A stretch of 64,000 nucleotides of DNA, from NCBI GenBank assembly GCA_018822105.1, contig JAHJLB010000001.1, positions 1 through 64,000 on the forward strand, in the 5' to 3' direction. This stretch comes from Pseudomonadota bacterium (GTDB taxonomy: Bacteria; Desulfobacterota; Desulfovibrionia; Desulfovibrionales; Desulfovibrionaceae). The first letter of the stretch is position 1; each line of letters starts with the position of its first letter. Shown piece by piece: positions 44,688 to 53,538 of the stretch. Under the pieces are notes generated by a model, which was not told where the DNA came from, searched no databases, and saw only the letters and a list, made by a program, of their open reading frames with translations. The position numbers and the translations under genes are program-made.

Positions 44688-46502
44688 CTATGAGGAGCCT
44701 TCCCGCTTCAGGTCGGCCACCAGGGTGCGCAGGTTTTCGGCCTGTTCGGCCAGCTCATGGATGGCCACGGTGGTCTGGTGCATGCTGTTGGCCGTCTCCG
44801 AGGCGATGGCGTTGATCTGGTCCACGGCCTGGTTGATCTCCTCGCTGGCGGCGGACTGCTCCTCGGCCGCGGTGGCGATGCTCGTCACCTGCGAGGAGGT
44901 GTTCTCGCTCATGCGCACGATCTCGTCCAGGGCCTGCCCGGACTGGCGCACCAGATCCGTGGACTGCTCGATGGCGTGCCCGGCCTCCTCCATGCCCTGT
45001 ATGTTCTGGTTGGCGACCTCCTGGATGCCCCGGATGGTTTCGCCCACCTCCTTGGTGGCGGTCATGGTCTTTTCGGCCAGCTTGCGCACCTCGTCGGCCA
45101 CCACGGCAAAGCCGCGCCCGGCGTCGCCGGCTCTGGCGGCCTCGATGGCGGCGTTCAGGGCCAGCAGGTTGGTCTGGTCGGCGATGTCGTTGATGACGTT
45201 CATGACCTGGCTGATGTCCTGGGCGCGCTTGCCCAGCACGTCCATGTTCTCCTTGAGCCGCTTGGACAAGAGCAGCAGGTCGTCCATGGACTTGATGGAG
45301 CGCCCCACCACCTCGTTGCCCGTGGTGGCGCGGATCTTGGCCGTGGTCGCCCCCTCTGCGGCCTGCCCGGCGTTCTTGGCCACCTCAAGCACCGTGGCGT
45401 TCATCTCCTCCATGGCCGTGGCCGTCTCGGTGATGCGGCCCTTCTGGACCTCGGTGGAGCGGCCGATGTTCTCGGCCTGTCCGGCGATCTCCTCGGAGGC
45501 GGACGACAGGCGCTCCACCACGGTCTCCAGGCGGCTGGCGGCCTGGAGCAGGCCGTCGCGCCGGGCGTGGATGGCCTCGGCCTTGGCCTCGTTGGCCGCG
45601 ATGGTGGCCTCCTCGGCGGCCTGGGCCTTGGCCTCGGTCTCCCTGGTCTTGGCGGTGATCTCCTCCATGTTCTCGAACAGGGTGGCCATCATGGTGCAGA
45701 GGGCCTTCTCCAGGCGGGTGATCTCGTCGTTGCCGCGGGCGTGCAGGTCCACGCAGAGGTTGCCCTCGGCCACGTCGCTGGCGGCGGCGGCGGCGGCGTT
45801 CAGGGGGTCCACGATGCTGCGGAAGATGAGCAGGGACAGCGGCAGCACCACGATGATCAGCAGGCCGAGGACCACCAGCAGGATGGTCATGCTGGCGCGC
45901 TTGACCAGGCCGGAGATGTCCGCCTCGATCTTGGCCTTCTCGGCCTCGATGTTGTCGATGTAGGTGCCGGTGCCGATCCACATGTTGGTGCCCGGGATGA
46001 GCTCGGCATAGCTGATCTTGGGCTGCAGGCCCTTGCCGGGCTTTTCAAAGACGTATTCCACGAACCCGCCGCCCTTTTCGGAGACGTCGCGCAGGGCCTT
46101 GATCATGTATACGCCGTTCTTGTCCACCAGGTGCCCCAGGTCCTTGCCCTGGTTCTCCAGCTTGACCGGGAAGGACACGTTGGTCGTGCCTTCATAGACG
46201 AAGATGTAGCCGGAGTTGTCGGACTCGTAGCGGATGGGGCCGGTGAGCTTGCGGATGCTTTCGACGATGGCGGCCTTGTCCTGCAGGCCCTTGATCTCCT
46301 CGCCGGTTTCCACGGCCAGGGCGTGCACCACGAGGCGCAGCTTGTCCTTCACCCCCTCAAGCATGACCTCCTGGGTCTGCCTGATGGAGTATTGCTTGAG
46401 GTTCTGCAGGGCGTAGTAGAACCCGCCACCCACAATGGCCGCAAAGGCGACGGCGATGCAGATGAGCAGGATGATCCGCGCCTTGATGGTCAGTCTTCGC
46501 AT
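44688..46502 (-). CDS. methyl-accepting chemotaxis protein with Cache sensor (copy 2)
   Basis: 604 residues from ATG 46502 with GAGGTG seven bases upstream. The first 200 residues almost repeat copy 1 (transmembrane helix, single Cache domain with the same [15 protein letters not shown] stretch, second helix). The cytoplasmic part has a longer HAMP-to-tip linker, an Ala/Glu-rich coiled coil and the tip [20 protein letters not shown]. It lacks the GFEKF tail of copy 1, so adaptation enzymes may handle the two receptors differently. It probably senses the same ligand class, since the Cache domain is so alike. Confidence 0.9.
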   Translation of the reverse strand: MRRLTIKARIILLICIAVAFAAIVGGGFYYALQNLKQYSIRQTQEVMLEGVKDKLRLVVHALAVETGEEIKGLQDKAAIVESIRKLTGPIRYESDNSGYIFVYEGTTNVSFPVKLENQGKDLGHLVDKNGVYMIKALRDVSEKGGGFVEYVFEKPGKGLQPKISYAELIPGTNMWIGTGTYIDNIEAEKAKIEADISGLVKRASMTILLVVLGLLIIVVLPLSLLIFRSIVDPLNAAAAAASDVAEGNLCVDLHARGNDEITRLEKALCTMMATLFENMEEITAKTRETEAKAQAAEEATIAANEAKAEAIHARRDGLLQAASRLETVVERLSSASEEIAGQAENIGRSTEVQKGRITETATAMEEMNATVLEVAKNAGQAAEGATTAKIRATTGNEVVGRSIKSMDDLLLLSKRLKENMDVLGKRAQDISQVMNVINDIADQTNLLALNAAIEAARAGDAGRGFAVVADEVRKLAEKTMTATKEVGETIRGIQEVANQNIQGMEEAGHAIEQSTDLVRQSGQALDEIVRMSENTSSQVTSIATAAEEQSAASEEINQAVDQINAIASETANSMHQTTVAIHELAEQAENLRTLVADLKREGSS

Positions 46503-46576
46503 GGGGCACCTCGGGAGTTGTCCGTTGGGGGGCTGCGCCTGGGGCGCAAGCCGGCGAGCATGGGCTCACAGGCATA

Positions 46577-46604
46577 CTCATAGCACAGCCCCAGGAAACG
46601 TAAA
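46577..46604 (-). promoter_or_regulatory. promoter of chemoreceptor copy 2
   Basis: Minus-strand TTTACG (46604-46599), 16 bases and TATGAG (46582-46577) preceded by TGC. It aligns with the copy 1 promoter over about 30 bases, showing that the duplication included the control region or that both are under the same regulator. Confidence 0.5.
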
Positions 46605-46668
46605 GAGAAACCACAGCACTGTTCGGCAGATTCTTGCAAAGATATAGGGAGACAGGAAGGAAACGAAC

Positions 46669-47895
46669 TCAGTCGCGGTGGTCGAGGTCCGCGCAGAGGA
46701 TGATGGGCCGGCCGTCGCGGTCCCTGCACCTGGCCGAAAGGGTGATGCAGCGGTTGCCGGAGGCCAGGGAGATGTAGGGCTGGGTGGTGAATTTCGGCAG
46801 GCCCGCGCGCAGGGGCAGGTAGTATTCCTTCAGCGAATGGTCCGCGCCCTTGCGCGCGGGCTCGTAGATGAAGCGCTTGCGCTTGCGCAGTTTGGCCGGG
46901 TTGCAGACGGTGTCGGTGGTCTGCACGCCGCGCGCGTTGAGCACGTAGAGGCACTCGATGCACTCGCTTTCGTCGATGAAGGAGGTGAGCAGCATGTCCA
47001 GGCCCGCCGCCCCCACGGCCCCCAGGCGCTGGCACAGGCCCAGCACCAGGGCGTCGTGCCGGGCGTAGAGCTCCTTCTGCGCGGCGAAGCGCTCCGTGGC
47101 GCTGGCCTGGAACCTGGCCGCCAGGTAGTCGATGCGCTCGGTGACGATTTCCGGCCTGGGCATGCGCATGGCCGGCCGGCCGAAATAATAGCCCTGGAAC
47201 ACATCCACGCCGATCTCCAGCAGGCGCAGGATGTCCTCCTGGCGCTCCACGCCCTCGGCCAGGGCCAGGGCGCCCAGGCGCGAGGCCATCTGCACGAAGC
47301 TCTTGACCACCTCAAGCTTGGTCATGTGCCCGTCCACCCCGGAGACCAGGGAGCGGTCCAGCTTGAGCACATCGGGCTTGAGCAGGGGGATGCGGTCCAG
47401 GTTGGAGTGCCCGGCACCCAGGTCGTCCAGGGCGATGAGAAAGCCGTTCTTGCGGTGAATGCCCACGAACTCCTCCAGGGCCTTGGAGTCCTTGGCCCTG
47501 GACTCCACGATCTCGATGAGCACGTTGTTGGGGCTGATGCCCAGGGACTTGACCAGGCCGATGAGGGTGCCGGAGCGCGCCGCCTCGGCGTCGATGGCGT
47601 GGCCGTCCACGTTGAGGGACACGATGAGGCCCCGGTCCAGGGCATGGATGGGCGCAAAGGCCTCCAGGGCCTTTTTGCGGCACAGCCGGTCGAATTCCAG
47701 CAGGCGCCCGGCCTCCCCGGCCATGCGGAACATCTCCAGGGGCGGGATGTTCTCGCCGGGCGCGCTGCAGCGGGCCAGGGCCTCCACGCCCAGCAGGGCC
47801 TTGCGCTTGATGGACACCAGGGGCTGGAAGGCGGCGCTCACCCAGCCGTTTTCCAGGATGTCGTCTATGGTTATGGCTTCGGCTGTCTCAAACAT
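46669..47895 (-). CDS. EAL-domain c-di-GMP phosphodiesterase with C-terminal sensor region
   Basis: 408 residues from ATG 47895 with AGAGGGA upstream. The EAL domain (about 10-255) retains E38-A39-L40 (GVEALAR), the SLNVDG Asn, IEIVES, the metal-binding DDLGAG, LKLDRSL and the LAEGVERQ and FQGYYFGRP motifs, so hydrolysis of c-di-GMP is expected. Residues about 285-408 look like a PAS/Cache-type sensory domain (ECLYVLNARGVQTTDTV, PYISLASGNRCITLS) at the C-terminus. It follows the chemoreceptors on the same strand but is 166 bases upstream and probably has its own promoter. Confidence 0.85.
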   Translation of the reverse strand: MFETAEAITIDDILENGWVSAAFQPLVSIKRKALLGVEALARCSAPGENIPPLEMFRMAGEAGRLLEFDRLCRKKALEAFAPIHALDRGLIVSLNVDGHAIDAEAARSGTLIGLVKSLGISPNNVLIEIVESRAKDSKALEEFVGIHRKNGFLIALDDLGAGHSNLDRIPLLKPDVLKLDRSLVSGVDGHMTKLEVVKSFVQMASRLGALALAEGVERQEDILRLLEIGVDVFQGYYFGRPAMRMPRPEIVTERIDYLAARFQASATERFAAQKELYARHDALVLGLCQRLGAVGAAGLDMLLTSFIDESECIECLYVLNARGVQTTDTVCNPAKLRKRKRFIYEPARKGADHSLKEYYLPLRAGLPKFTTQPYISLASGNRCITLSARCRDRDGRPIILCADLDHRD

Positions 47896-48119
47896 GGTCC
47901 CTCTTGCAGGCCAATGACGGCCCGGTTGCCGTCCTGGACCAGAGGGCGAAGCAAAACACGGACCATCGGCGCCAGCCCAGGCATGCATATGAAATCATTT
48001 GCCTTTATGTTTACCGGGCCGAGCCGCCGCGCGGCGCCTTTCGACAGGATTGTCCACAACCCCGGGCGCCGCTGTACAGAAATGGAGAACCGGGCCGGCG
48101 GATATTCTGGAAATAACCG

Positions 48120-48148
48120 TTGACAGCCCCCGGAGAGGCGGGTAGACA
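48120..48148 (+). promoter_or_regulatory. promoter of the aro-trp operon
   Basis: A perfect TTGACA (48120-48125), 17 bases and TAGACA (48143-48148), the latter only three of six. It ends eight bases before the ATG of the leader peptide at 48157. Initiation at or just before this ATG would make the leader peptide message nearly leaderless, which fits the poor ribosome site. Confidence 0.45.
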
Positions 48149-48156
48149 CTCACCCC

Positions 48157-48246
48157 ATGAGCCTCTTCACCGCCAGCAGCACCTCCTTCAGCCAGTATTG
48201 GTATTATTGGTTTAGCTGCGCCTGCGGCCGGGGAGAGGTTTGTTGA
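48157..48246 (+). CDS. aromatic leader peptide of the aro-trp operon
   Basis: A 29-codon open frame from ATG 48157 to TGA 48244. Residues 13-19 read Gln-Tyr-Trp-Tyr-Tyr-Trp-Phe, so six of seven consecutive codons call for an aromatic amino acid, all three of which are end products of the operon downstream. A rho-independent terminator lies 33 bases after the stop, then the first biosynthetic gene. This is the classic layout of an attenuation leader peptide, and a run of Tyr, Trp and Phe codons here is very unlikely by chance. Confidence 0.8.
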   Translation: MSLFTASSTSFSQYWYYWFSCACGRGEVC

Positions 48247-48319
48247 CGGAGTCGAGACGTTAACCAAGGCCTCTTCAGGAAGGGCCGCAGGCGAAAGCCG
48301 GCGGCCCTTCTTTACTTTT
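48221..48319 (+). promoter_or_regulatory. attenuator at the head of the aro-trp operon
   Basis: The terminator has a ten-base perfect stem (48279-48288 with 48301-48310), a small inner stem and a T-rich tail (48311-48319, TTTACTTTT). Its 5' arm overlaps GGCCGCAGG (48283-48291), which is an exact complement of CCTGCGGCC (48221-48229) inside the leader coding sequence. That alternative pair would prevent the terminator. Stalling at the aromatic codons (48196-48213) should favour the alternative pair. The spacing is less textbook than in the second attenuator, so the exact competing structures need probing. Confidence 0.72.
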
Positions 48320-48381
48320 CGCCGCCGGGGAGAGCTCAGGTCCGCCTTGTGGGGCGCAACCGACGCAAGCAGGAGAACGCC

Positions 48382-49185
48382 ATGCATCTTGGAAAAGCCA
48401 TCCGGCTCGAACGCATCTTCAACCGCAACACCAAACGCACCGTCATCGTGCCCATGGACCACGGCACCACGGTGGGCCCCATCGCCGGCATCGTGGACAT
48501 GCGCGAGGCCGTGGGGGCCATCGTGGAGGGCGGGGCCAACGCCGTGCTCATGCACAAGGGGCTTGTGCGCTGCGGCCACCGCACCCAGGGCAAGGACATC
48601 GGCCTCATCGTCCACCTCTCCGCCAGCACCACCCTTTCCCCCTTTCCCAACGCCAAGACCCTGGTGGGCACGGTTGAGGACGCCATCCGCCTCGGCGCCG
48701 ACGCCGTGAGCGTGCACGTGAACCTGGGCGACGAGAGCGAGGCCAAGATGCTCACGGACTTCGGCCAGGTGACCTCCATCGCCCAGAGCTGGGGCATCCC
48801 GGTGCTGGCCATGGTCTACGCCCGCGGCCCCAAGGTGCGCAGCGAGTTTGACGTGGACATCGTGGCGCACTGCGCCCGCGTGGGCGTGGAGCTGGGCGCG
48901 GACGTGGTCAAGGTGCCCTACACCGGGGATGTGGACAGCTTCGGCCGCGTGGTCGACGCCTGCTGTGTGCCCGTGGTCATCGCCGGCGGCCCCAAGCTCG
49001 ACAGCACCAAGGCCTTCCTGCAGATGGTGCACGACTCCATCGTCGCCGGCGGTTCGGGCCTGTCCGTGGGCCGCAACATCTTCCAGCACAAGAACCCCGC
49101 CCTGCTCACCCAGGCCCTGTCCAAGGTCGTGCACGAGGACGTGGATGTGGACGTGGCCATGGAAATGCTCGCGGGCAAGGAATAG
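48382..49185 (+). CDS. 2-amino-3,7-dideoxy-D-threo-hept-6-ulosonate synthase (DhnA-type aldolase)
   Basis: 267 residues from ATG 48382 with AGGAG upstream. An FBP-aldolase class I/DhnA fold is shown by VPMDHGTT (Asp26, His27), HKGL, MVYARGP (Tyr146) and the Schiff-base Lys177 in VKVPYTGD. In archaea and Desulfovibrio-type bacteria this enzyme condenses aspartate semialdehyde with a deoxyketofructose phosphate, the first step of the alternative route to dehydroquinate. The neighbouring DHQ synthase II and the rest of the aromatic operon confirm the role. It is the first structural gene after the attenuator. Confidence 0.9.
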   Translation: MHLGKAIRLERIFNRNTKRTVIVPMDHGTTVGPIAGIVDMREAVGAIVEGGANAVLMHKGLVRCGHRTQGKDIGLIVHLSASTTLSPFPNAKTLVGTVEDAIRLGADAVSVHVNLGDESEAKMLTDFGQVTSIAQSWGIPVLAMVYARGPKVRSEFDVDIVAHCARVGVELGADVVKVPYTGDVDSFGRVVDACCVPVVIAGGPKLDSTKAFLQMVHDSIVAGGSGLSVGRNIFQHKNPALLTQALSKVVHEDVDVDVAMEMLAGKE

Positions 49186-49190
49186 GCATC

Positions 49191-50177
49191 ATGAAGAAGA
49201 TCATCTTCAAGGCCATCCCCTTCCAGAAGAAGCTGGTGACCCTGGCCCTGGAATCCGGGGTGGACGCCATCCTGACCGAGGCGGCCAAGGCCGACGCCGT
49301 GCGCGCCCTGGGCCGCGTGGAGGTCCTGACGCCCGAGGATCTGCCCACCCTGCCGCTGGCCTCCAAGGCCGACGAGGAGGCCGCCGTGGCCCTGCTCAGG
49401 ACCGGTCAGGCCGTGGCCCTGGAAAAGGGCTGGGAGATCATCCCCGTGGAGAACATCCTGGCCCAGGCCGAGAACCTGGCCCTGGAATGCGAGTCCCTGG
49501 ACCGCGCGGTGCTGGCCGCGGGCATCCTGGAGCGCGGGGCCGATGCCATCGTGGTCCTGCCCGAGGCCGCGGGCGACCTGAAGGCCATCGTGGCCGAGCT
49601 GAAGCTCTCCCAGGGCAGCATCGAACTGCAGCGCGCCGTGGTCACGGCCATCGAGCCCGCCGGCCTGGGCCACCGCGTCTGCGTGGACACCATCTCCATG
49701 CTCCGGCGCGGGCAGGGCATGCTGGTGGGCAATTCCAGCGCCTTCACCTTCCTGGTGCACGCCGAAACCGAAAGCAACCCCTACGTGGCCGCGCGGCCCT
49801 TCCGGGTCAACGCGGGCGCGGTGCACGCCTACGCCGCGCTGCCCGGCGACAAGACCTGCTACCTGGAGGAGCTCTCCGCCGGGCGCGAGGTGCTCATCGT
49901 GGGCGCGGACGGGCAGACCAGCCTGGCCACCGTGGGCCGCGTCAAGGTCGAGGTCCGGCCCATGCTCAAGATCACGGCCAAGGTGCTCGCCGCGGACGGC
50001 GCAGAGGTCTCGGGCCAGGTGTTTTTGCAGAACGCCGAGACCATCCGCGTCACCGGCATTGACGGCACGCCCATCAGCGTGGTCAACCTGAAGCCCGGCG
50101 ACGAGATACTCTGCCGCACGGACGTGGCGGGCCGGCACTTCGGCATGCGCATCCGCGAGGACATCAAGGAGGGCTGA
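49191..50177 (+). CDS. 3-dehydroquinate synthase II
   Basis: 328 residues, five bases after the previous stop. The sequence matches the AroB-II family, with HRVCVDTISMLRRGQGMLVGNSS and VNAGAVHAYAALP as the most conserved stretches. It oxidatively deaminates the ADH product to 3-dehydroquinate, replacing AroB. Together with the upstream aldolase this makes the DAHP synthase/AroB route unnecessary in this organism. The stop TGA is three bases before the pheA GTG. Confidence 0.92.
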   Translation: MKKIIFKAIPFQKKLVTLALESGVDAILTEAAKADAVRALGRVEVLTPEDLPTLPLASKADEEAAVALLRTGQAVALEKGWEIIPVENILAQAENLALECESLDRAVLAAGILERGADAIVVLPEAAGDLKAIVAELKLSQGSIELQRAVVTAIEPAGLGHRVCVDTISMLRRGQGMLVGNSSAFTFLVHAETESNPYVAARPFRVNAGAVHAYAALPGDKTCYLEELSAGREVLIVGADGQTSLATVGRVKVEVRPMLKITAKVLAADGAEVSGQVFLQNAETIRVTGIDGTPISVVNLKPGDEILCRTDVAGRHFGMRIREDIKEG

Positions 50178-50180
50178 AGC

Positions 50181-51305
50181 GTGAGCACCAAGAAGAAAGA
50201 TCCGGCGCCCGCGCTGGACCTGACCAGGCTGCGCGCCGAGATCGACGCCCTGGACGACGGCATCATGGACCTCCTGAACCGCCGCGCGGCCATCAGCATC
50301 GGCGTGGGCCGCACCAAGGAGGGCTCCCCGGACACGGTGTTCAAGCCCTTCCGCGAGAAGGAGATCATGGAGCGTCTGGCCAGGAAGAACCCCGGGCCCT
50401 TGCCGGAGAGCCACCTGCACGCCATCTACCGCGAGATCATGAGCTCCTCGCGCCGGTTGCAGCGCCCGGAGCGCGTGGTCTACCTGGGGCCCGAGGGCAC
50501 CTTCTCCTACTTCGCGGGCCTGGAGTTCATGGGCCGCAGCGCGGAGCTGACGCCCAAGGCGGGCTTCGAGGACATCTTCCGCGCCGTGGCCGACGGCGAG
50601 GCCGAACTGGGCGTCATCCCGCTGGAGAATTCGCTCCAGGGCACCGTGGGCCAGGTGGTGGACCTGTTCATGCTCTTCCCGGTGCACATCCACGCCGAGC
50701 TTTACTGCCGCATCACCCACTGCCTCATGGGCAAGGCCCAGTCCATGGCCGAGGTCAAGGAGATCCACTCCCACCCGCAGCCCCTGGACCAGTGCGGCGG
50801 GTGGCTCAGGAACAACATGCCCGGCCGCACCCTGGTGCCCGAGAGCAGCACCGCCGCCGCGGCGGAGATCGCGGCCGCGCGCGGGCCGGAGGTGGCCACC
50901 GTGGGGCACATCCGCCTGGCCGACCGCTACGGCCTGAACGTCATGGCCGCGCACATCGAGGACCTGCCGGACAACTGGACGCGCTTTCTGGTCATCGGCC
51001 CCCGGCCGGGCACGGAGGCCGCGCGCGACAAGACCTCCATCCTCTTCACCGTGCCGGACAAGCCCGGCGCCCTGGCCGAGGTGCTGGACTCCTTCGCCGG
51101 CCGGGCCATCAACCTGACCAAGCTCGAATCGCGCCCCCTGCGCGGCGAAAAATGGAAGTACGTGTTCTTCGCCGACCTGGAGTGCGACCTCTCGCGCATG
51201 GAGTACGACAGCTTCCTGGCTTCCTTGCGCGAGCGCTGCCACACCCTGCGCATCCTGGGCTCCTATCCCGCGGGCCCGCACCTGGACGCCGGAGGAAGAC
51301 AATGA
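50181..51305 (+). CDS. pheA: bifunctional chorismate mutase / prephenate dehydratase
   Basis: 374 residues with a GTG start. Residues about 12-92 are an AroQ chorismate mutase (LRAEIDALDDGIMDLLNRRA). From about 97 the prephenate dehydratase follows (YLGPEGTFSYFA, GVIPLENSLQGTV). The C-terminal ACT domain keeps PDKPGALAEVL and KLESRPLRG, the two Phe-binding motifs, so feedback inhibition by phenylalanine is expected. It supplies phenylpyruvate for phenylalanine. Overlap with aroA is ATGA. Confidence 0.94.
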   Translation: MSTKKKDPAPALDLTRLRAEIDALDDGIMDLLNRRAAISIGVGRTKEGSPDTVFKPFREKEIMERLARKNPGPLPESHLHAIYREIMSSSRRLQRPERVVYLGPEGTFSYFAGLEFMGRSAELTPKAGFEDIFRAVADGEAELGVIPLENSLQGTVGQVVDLFMLFPVHIHAELYCRITHCLMGKAQSMAEVKEIHSHPQPLDQCGGWLRNNMPGRTLVPESSTAAAAEIAAARGPEVATVGHIRLADRYGLNVMAAHIEDLPDNWTRFLVIGPRPGTEAARDKTSILFTVPDKPGALAEVLDSFAGRAINLTKLESRPLRGEKWKYVFFADLECDLSRMEYDSFLASLRERCHTLRILGSYPAGPHLDAGGRQ

Positions 51306-52675
51306 TGACCCAGCCGGCCAAGGCCGCCATCCTGATATCCGCCCCGGCCTCCAAGTCCATGTCGCACCGCGCCCTCATCGGCGCGGCCCTGGCCCCGGGC
51401 GAGTCCCGCCTGGCAGGCGTGCTGGAGAGCGTGGACACCACCCATACCATGGGCTGCCTCACGGCCTGCGGCGCGGGCTTCGCCCGCCTCGGCGCGGGGG
51501 AATACCTGGTCCGGGGCATGCGCCACGGCCCGGAGAGCGGCGACGGCGTGGCCGACCTGGACGTCTGCGAGTCCGGCACCACCTGCCGCCTGCTGGCCGG
51601 GGTCGTGGCGGCCGGGCGCGGGCGTTTCCGCATCCACGGCGCGCCCCGCATGCACGAGCGGCCCCTGGGCGAGCCCGCCCGCGCGCTGGCGGCCCAGGGC
51701 GTGCGCTTCCTCTGGGAGGGCAAGCCCGGCTACCCGCCCGTGACCATAGAGACCTCGGGCCTGCCCGGCGGCGACATCGACGTGCGCCTGGAGGAGAGCA
51801 GCCAGTACCTCTCCGGCATCCTGCTCACCGCGCCCCTGGCCAAAAGCCCGCTGACCATCGGCATCTCCGGCACCAAGGCCGTGAGCTGGCCCTATGTGTC
51901 GCTGACCCTGCAGACCCTGCGCGACTTCGGCGTGCCCGCGGTGGTGGAGGCGCTTGCAGACGGCCGCTTCGAGCCGGTGGAGCAGGACAGCGTCACCCGC
52001 GCCGAGCCCGGCCGGCTGCGCTTCCTGGTCCAGCCCGGGACCTACCAGCCCCGCACCCTGCGCGTGGAGGGCGACTGGAGCAACGCCTCGTACTTCCTGG
52101 CCGCCGGTGCCGTGGGCAGGCGCCCGGTGACCCTGCGCGGCCTCCTGCGCGAGTCCTTCCAGGGCGACCGCGCCATCCTGGACATCCTGGCGGCCATGGG
52201 CGCGCGCATCGCCTGGACCATGGGCTCTTCCGGCGGCATGGGGGGCGACGAGGTGACCATCGCCCCGCCCGCCAGCGGCTCGCTGCGCGGCGTGGACGTG
52301 GACATGGGCGCCTGCCCGGACCTGGTGCCCACCGTGGCCGTGGCGGCCTGCTTCGCCCAGGGCCAAACGGTCATCCGCAACGTGGCCCACCTGCGCATCA
52401 AGGAATGCGACCGCCTGGAGACCCTGGCCGGCGAGATCGCCAAGACCGGCTGCGCCGCGGCCATGACCCAGGACACCCTGACCATCACGCCCGCGCCCCT
52501 GCCTGCGGGCAGGCGCATCGAATTCTGCTCGCGCGGGGACCACCGCATGGTCATGGGCCCGGCCCTCTTCGGTCTTTCCGGCATCGACGCGGCCTTCGAC
52601 AATCCGGCCTGCGTGGCCAAGAGCTTCCCGGCCTTCTGGGACCTGTGGGCGGCCGTGCTCGCGGGACAGGCATAG
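51302..52675 (+). CDS. aroA: EPSP synthase (3-phosphoshikimate 1-carboxyvinyltransferase)
   Basis: 457 residues; the ATG at 51302 overlaps the pheA stop, and a second ATG follows at once. PASKSMSHRALIGAAL is the N-terminal shikimate-phosphate loop, CESGTTCRLLAG replaces the usual GNAGTAMR-type motif, and RIKECDRL and the C-terminal CSRGDHRMVM are present. It joins shikimate-3-phosphate and PEP on the way to chorismate. Length is slightly above average. No separate aroC, aroE, aroD or aroK is in this window. Confidence 0.92.
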   Translation: MMTQPAKAAILISAPASKSMSHRALIGAALAPGESRLAGVLESVDTTHTMGCLTACGAGFARLGAGEYLVRGMRHGPESGDGVADLDVCESGTTCRLLAGVVAAGRGRFRIHGAPRMHERPLGEPARALAAQGVRFLWEGKPGYPPVTIETSGLPGGDIDVRLEESSQYLSGILLTAPLAKSPLTIGISGTKAVSWPYVSLTLQTLRDFGVPAVVEALADGRFEPVEQDSVTRAEPGRLRFLVQPGTYQPRTLRVEGDWSNASYFLAAGAVGRRPVTLRGLLRESFQGDRAILDILAAMGARIAWTMGSSGGMGGDEVTIAPPASGSLRGVDVDMGACPDLVPTVAVAACFAQGQTVIRNVAHLRIKECDRLETLAGEIAKTGCAAAMTQDTLTITPAPLPAGRRIEFCSRGDHRMVMGPALFGLSGIDAAFDNPACVAKSFPAFWDLWAAVLAGQA

Positions 52676-52683
52676 GAGCCGCA

Positions 52684-53448
52684 ATGCTGCCGCACCGGGA
52701 CATTGGGCGGGTCGCCGTCGTGGGCGCGCGGGGCCAGATGGGGGCGCTCTTCGCGCGCGCCCTGCACAAGGCAGGGGCCGAGGTGTCCACCCTGGACCGG
52801 CCCTACGCCGACGAGGCCATCGCCGCCGCCCTGGCCGGGGCCGAACTGGTCATCCTCTCCGTGCCGGTGACGGCCATGCGCGAGGTGGCACGGCGGCTGG
52901 CCCCGCATCTGGCGCAGGGGGCCATTTTGTCCGACCTGTGCTCGGTGAAGGTGCACCCCCTGGACCAGATGCTCGCCGCCTACCACGGCCCCGTGGTGGG
53001 CACACACCCGCTCTTCGGGCCGGTGATCCCCGAGGGCTTCCTCCCGCGCGTGGCCGTCGCCCCGGGCCGCGGCGAGGGCGCGGCCGAGGCCGTGTCGCGG
53101 CTTTTGGCCCGGGCCGGGTTCGAGCCCTTCGACAGCACGGCGGAGGAGCACGACAAGGCCATGTCCGTGGTGCAGGGGCTCAACTTCATCACCACCGTGG
53201 CCTACCTGGCCACCGCGCGGCAGACGCCCGGCATCGAGAAGTTCCGCACCCCGTCCTTTGAGCGCCGGCTGGACGCGGCGCGCAAGATGCTCACCCAGGA
53301 CCGCGAGCTCTTCCAGCTCATAGCCGAGGACAACCCCTTCATGCAGGAGACCGTGCGCCAGTTCACGGCCTACCTGGACATCGCCGCCGGAGGCGATCTG
53401 GATCTCCTCTCCGCCAGGGCCTCCTGGTGGTGGCGCGACTCGGCATAG
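52684..53448 (+). CDS. tyrA: prephenate dehydrogenase whose last codons also form the trp attenuator leader
   Basis: 254 residues from ATG 52684. The Rossmann NAD site is VAVVGARGQMGALFA, LSDLCSVKVHPL and GTHPLFGP are the usual prephenate-binding segments, and DKAMSVVQGLNFI is the later helix. It makes hydroxyphenylpyruvate for tyrosine. The ending is unusual: residues 248-250 are Trp-Trp-Trp, encoded by three TGG codons at 53425-53433, then Arg-Asp-Ser-Ala and TAG at 53446. This tail lies precisely where a trp leader peptide would be relative to the downstream terminator, so the C-terminus probably doubles as a sensor of charged tRNA-Trp. Confidence 0.93.
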   Translation: MLPHRDIGRVAVVGARGQMGALFARALHKAGAEVSTLDRPYADEAIAAALAGAELVILSVPVTAMREVARRLAPHLAQGAILSDLCSVKVHPLDQMLAAYHGPVVGTHPLFGPVIPEGFLPRVAVAPGRGEGAAEAVSRLLARAGFEPFDSTAEEHDKAMSVVQGLNFITTVAYLATARQTPGIEKFRTPSFERRLDAARKMLTQDRELFQLIAEDNPFMQETVRQFTAYLDIAAGGDLDLLSARASWWWRDSA

Positions 53449-53521
53449 GGACGCGGCTTTCGCCCTGGGGCGAGGTTTGAGCAAATGTTTGCCGCGTCCC
53501 GTACAGGGTCGCGGCTTTTTT
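53414..53521 (+). promoter_or_regulatory. trp attenuator between tyrA and trpE
   Basis: Segment 2 (GGGACGCGGC, 53448-53457) begins at the last base of the tyrA stop codon and is a perfect ten-base complement of segment 3 (GCCGCGTCCC, 53491-53500). Segment 3 also pairs, with one mismatch, with segment 4 (GGGTCGCGGC, 53506-53515), which is followed by six T. A possible segment 1:2 pair is CCAGGGC (53414-53420) with GCCCTGG (53462-53468). A ribosome that reaches the tyrA stop would cover segment 2 and allow termination. One held at the TGG codons would leave segment 2 free to form the antiterminator. All pairings are read directly from the sequence; the mechanism is inferred. Confidence 0.85.
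53491..53521 (+). terminator. intrinsic terminator arm of the trpE attenuator
   Basis: GCCGCGTCCC, loop GTACA, GGGTCGCGGC and TTTTTT, a GC-rich stem with nine of ten pairs. It lies inside a single operon 18 bases before the trpE start, so it must be regulated rather than a simple end of transcription. Confidence 0.8.
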
Positions 53522-53538
53522 ACGAAACGGAGGACGCA

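Noticed and set aside
48918-51302. 794-codon minus-strand frame opposite the aro genes
   Set aside because: Antisense shadow rich in His/Ala/Gly/Gln; the plus-strand genes are unmistakable.
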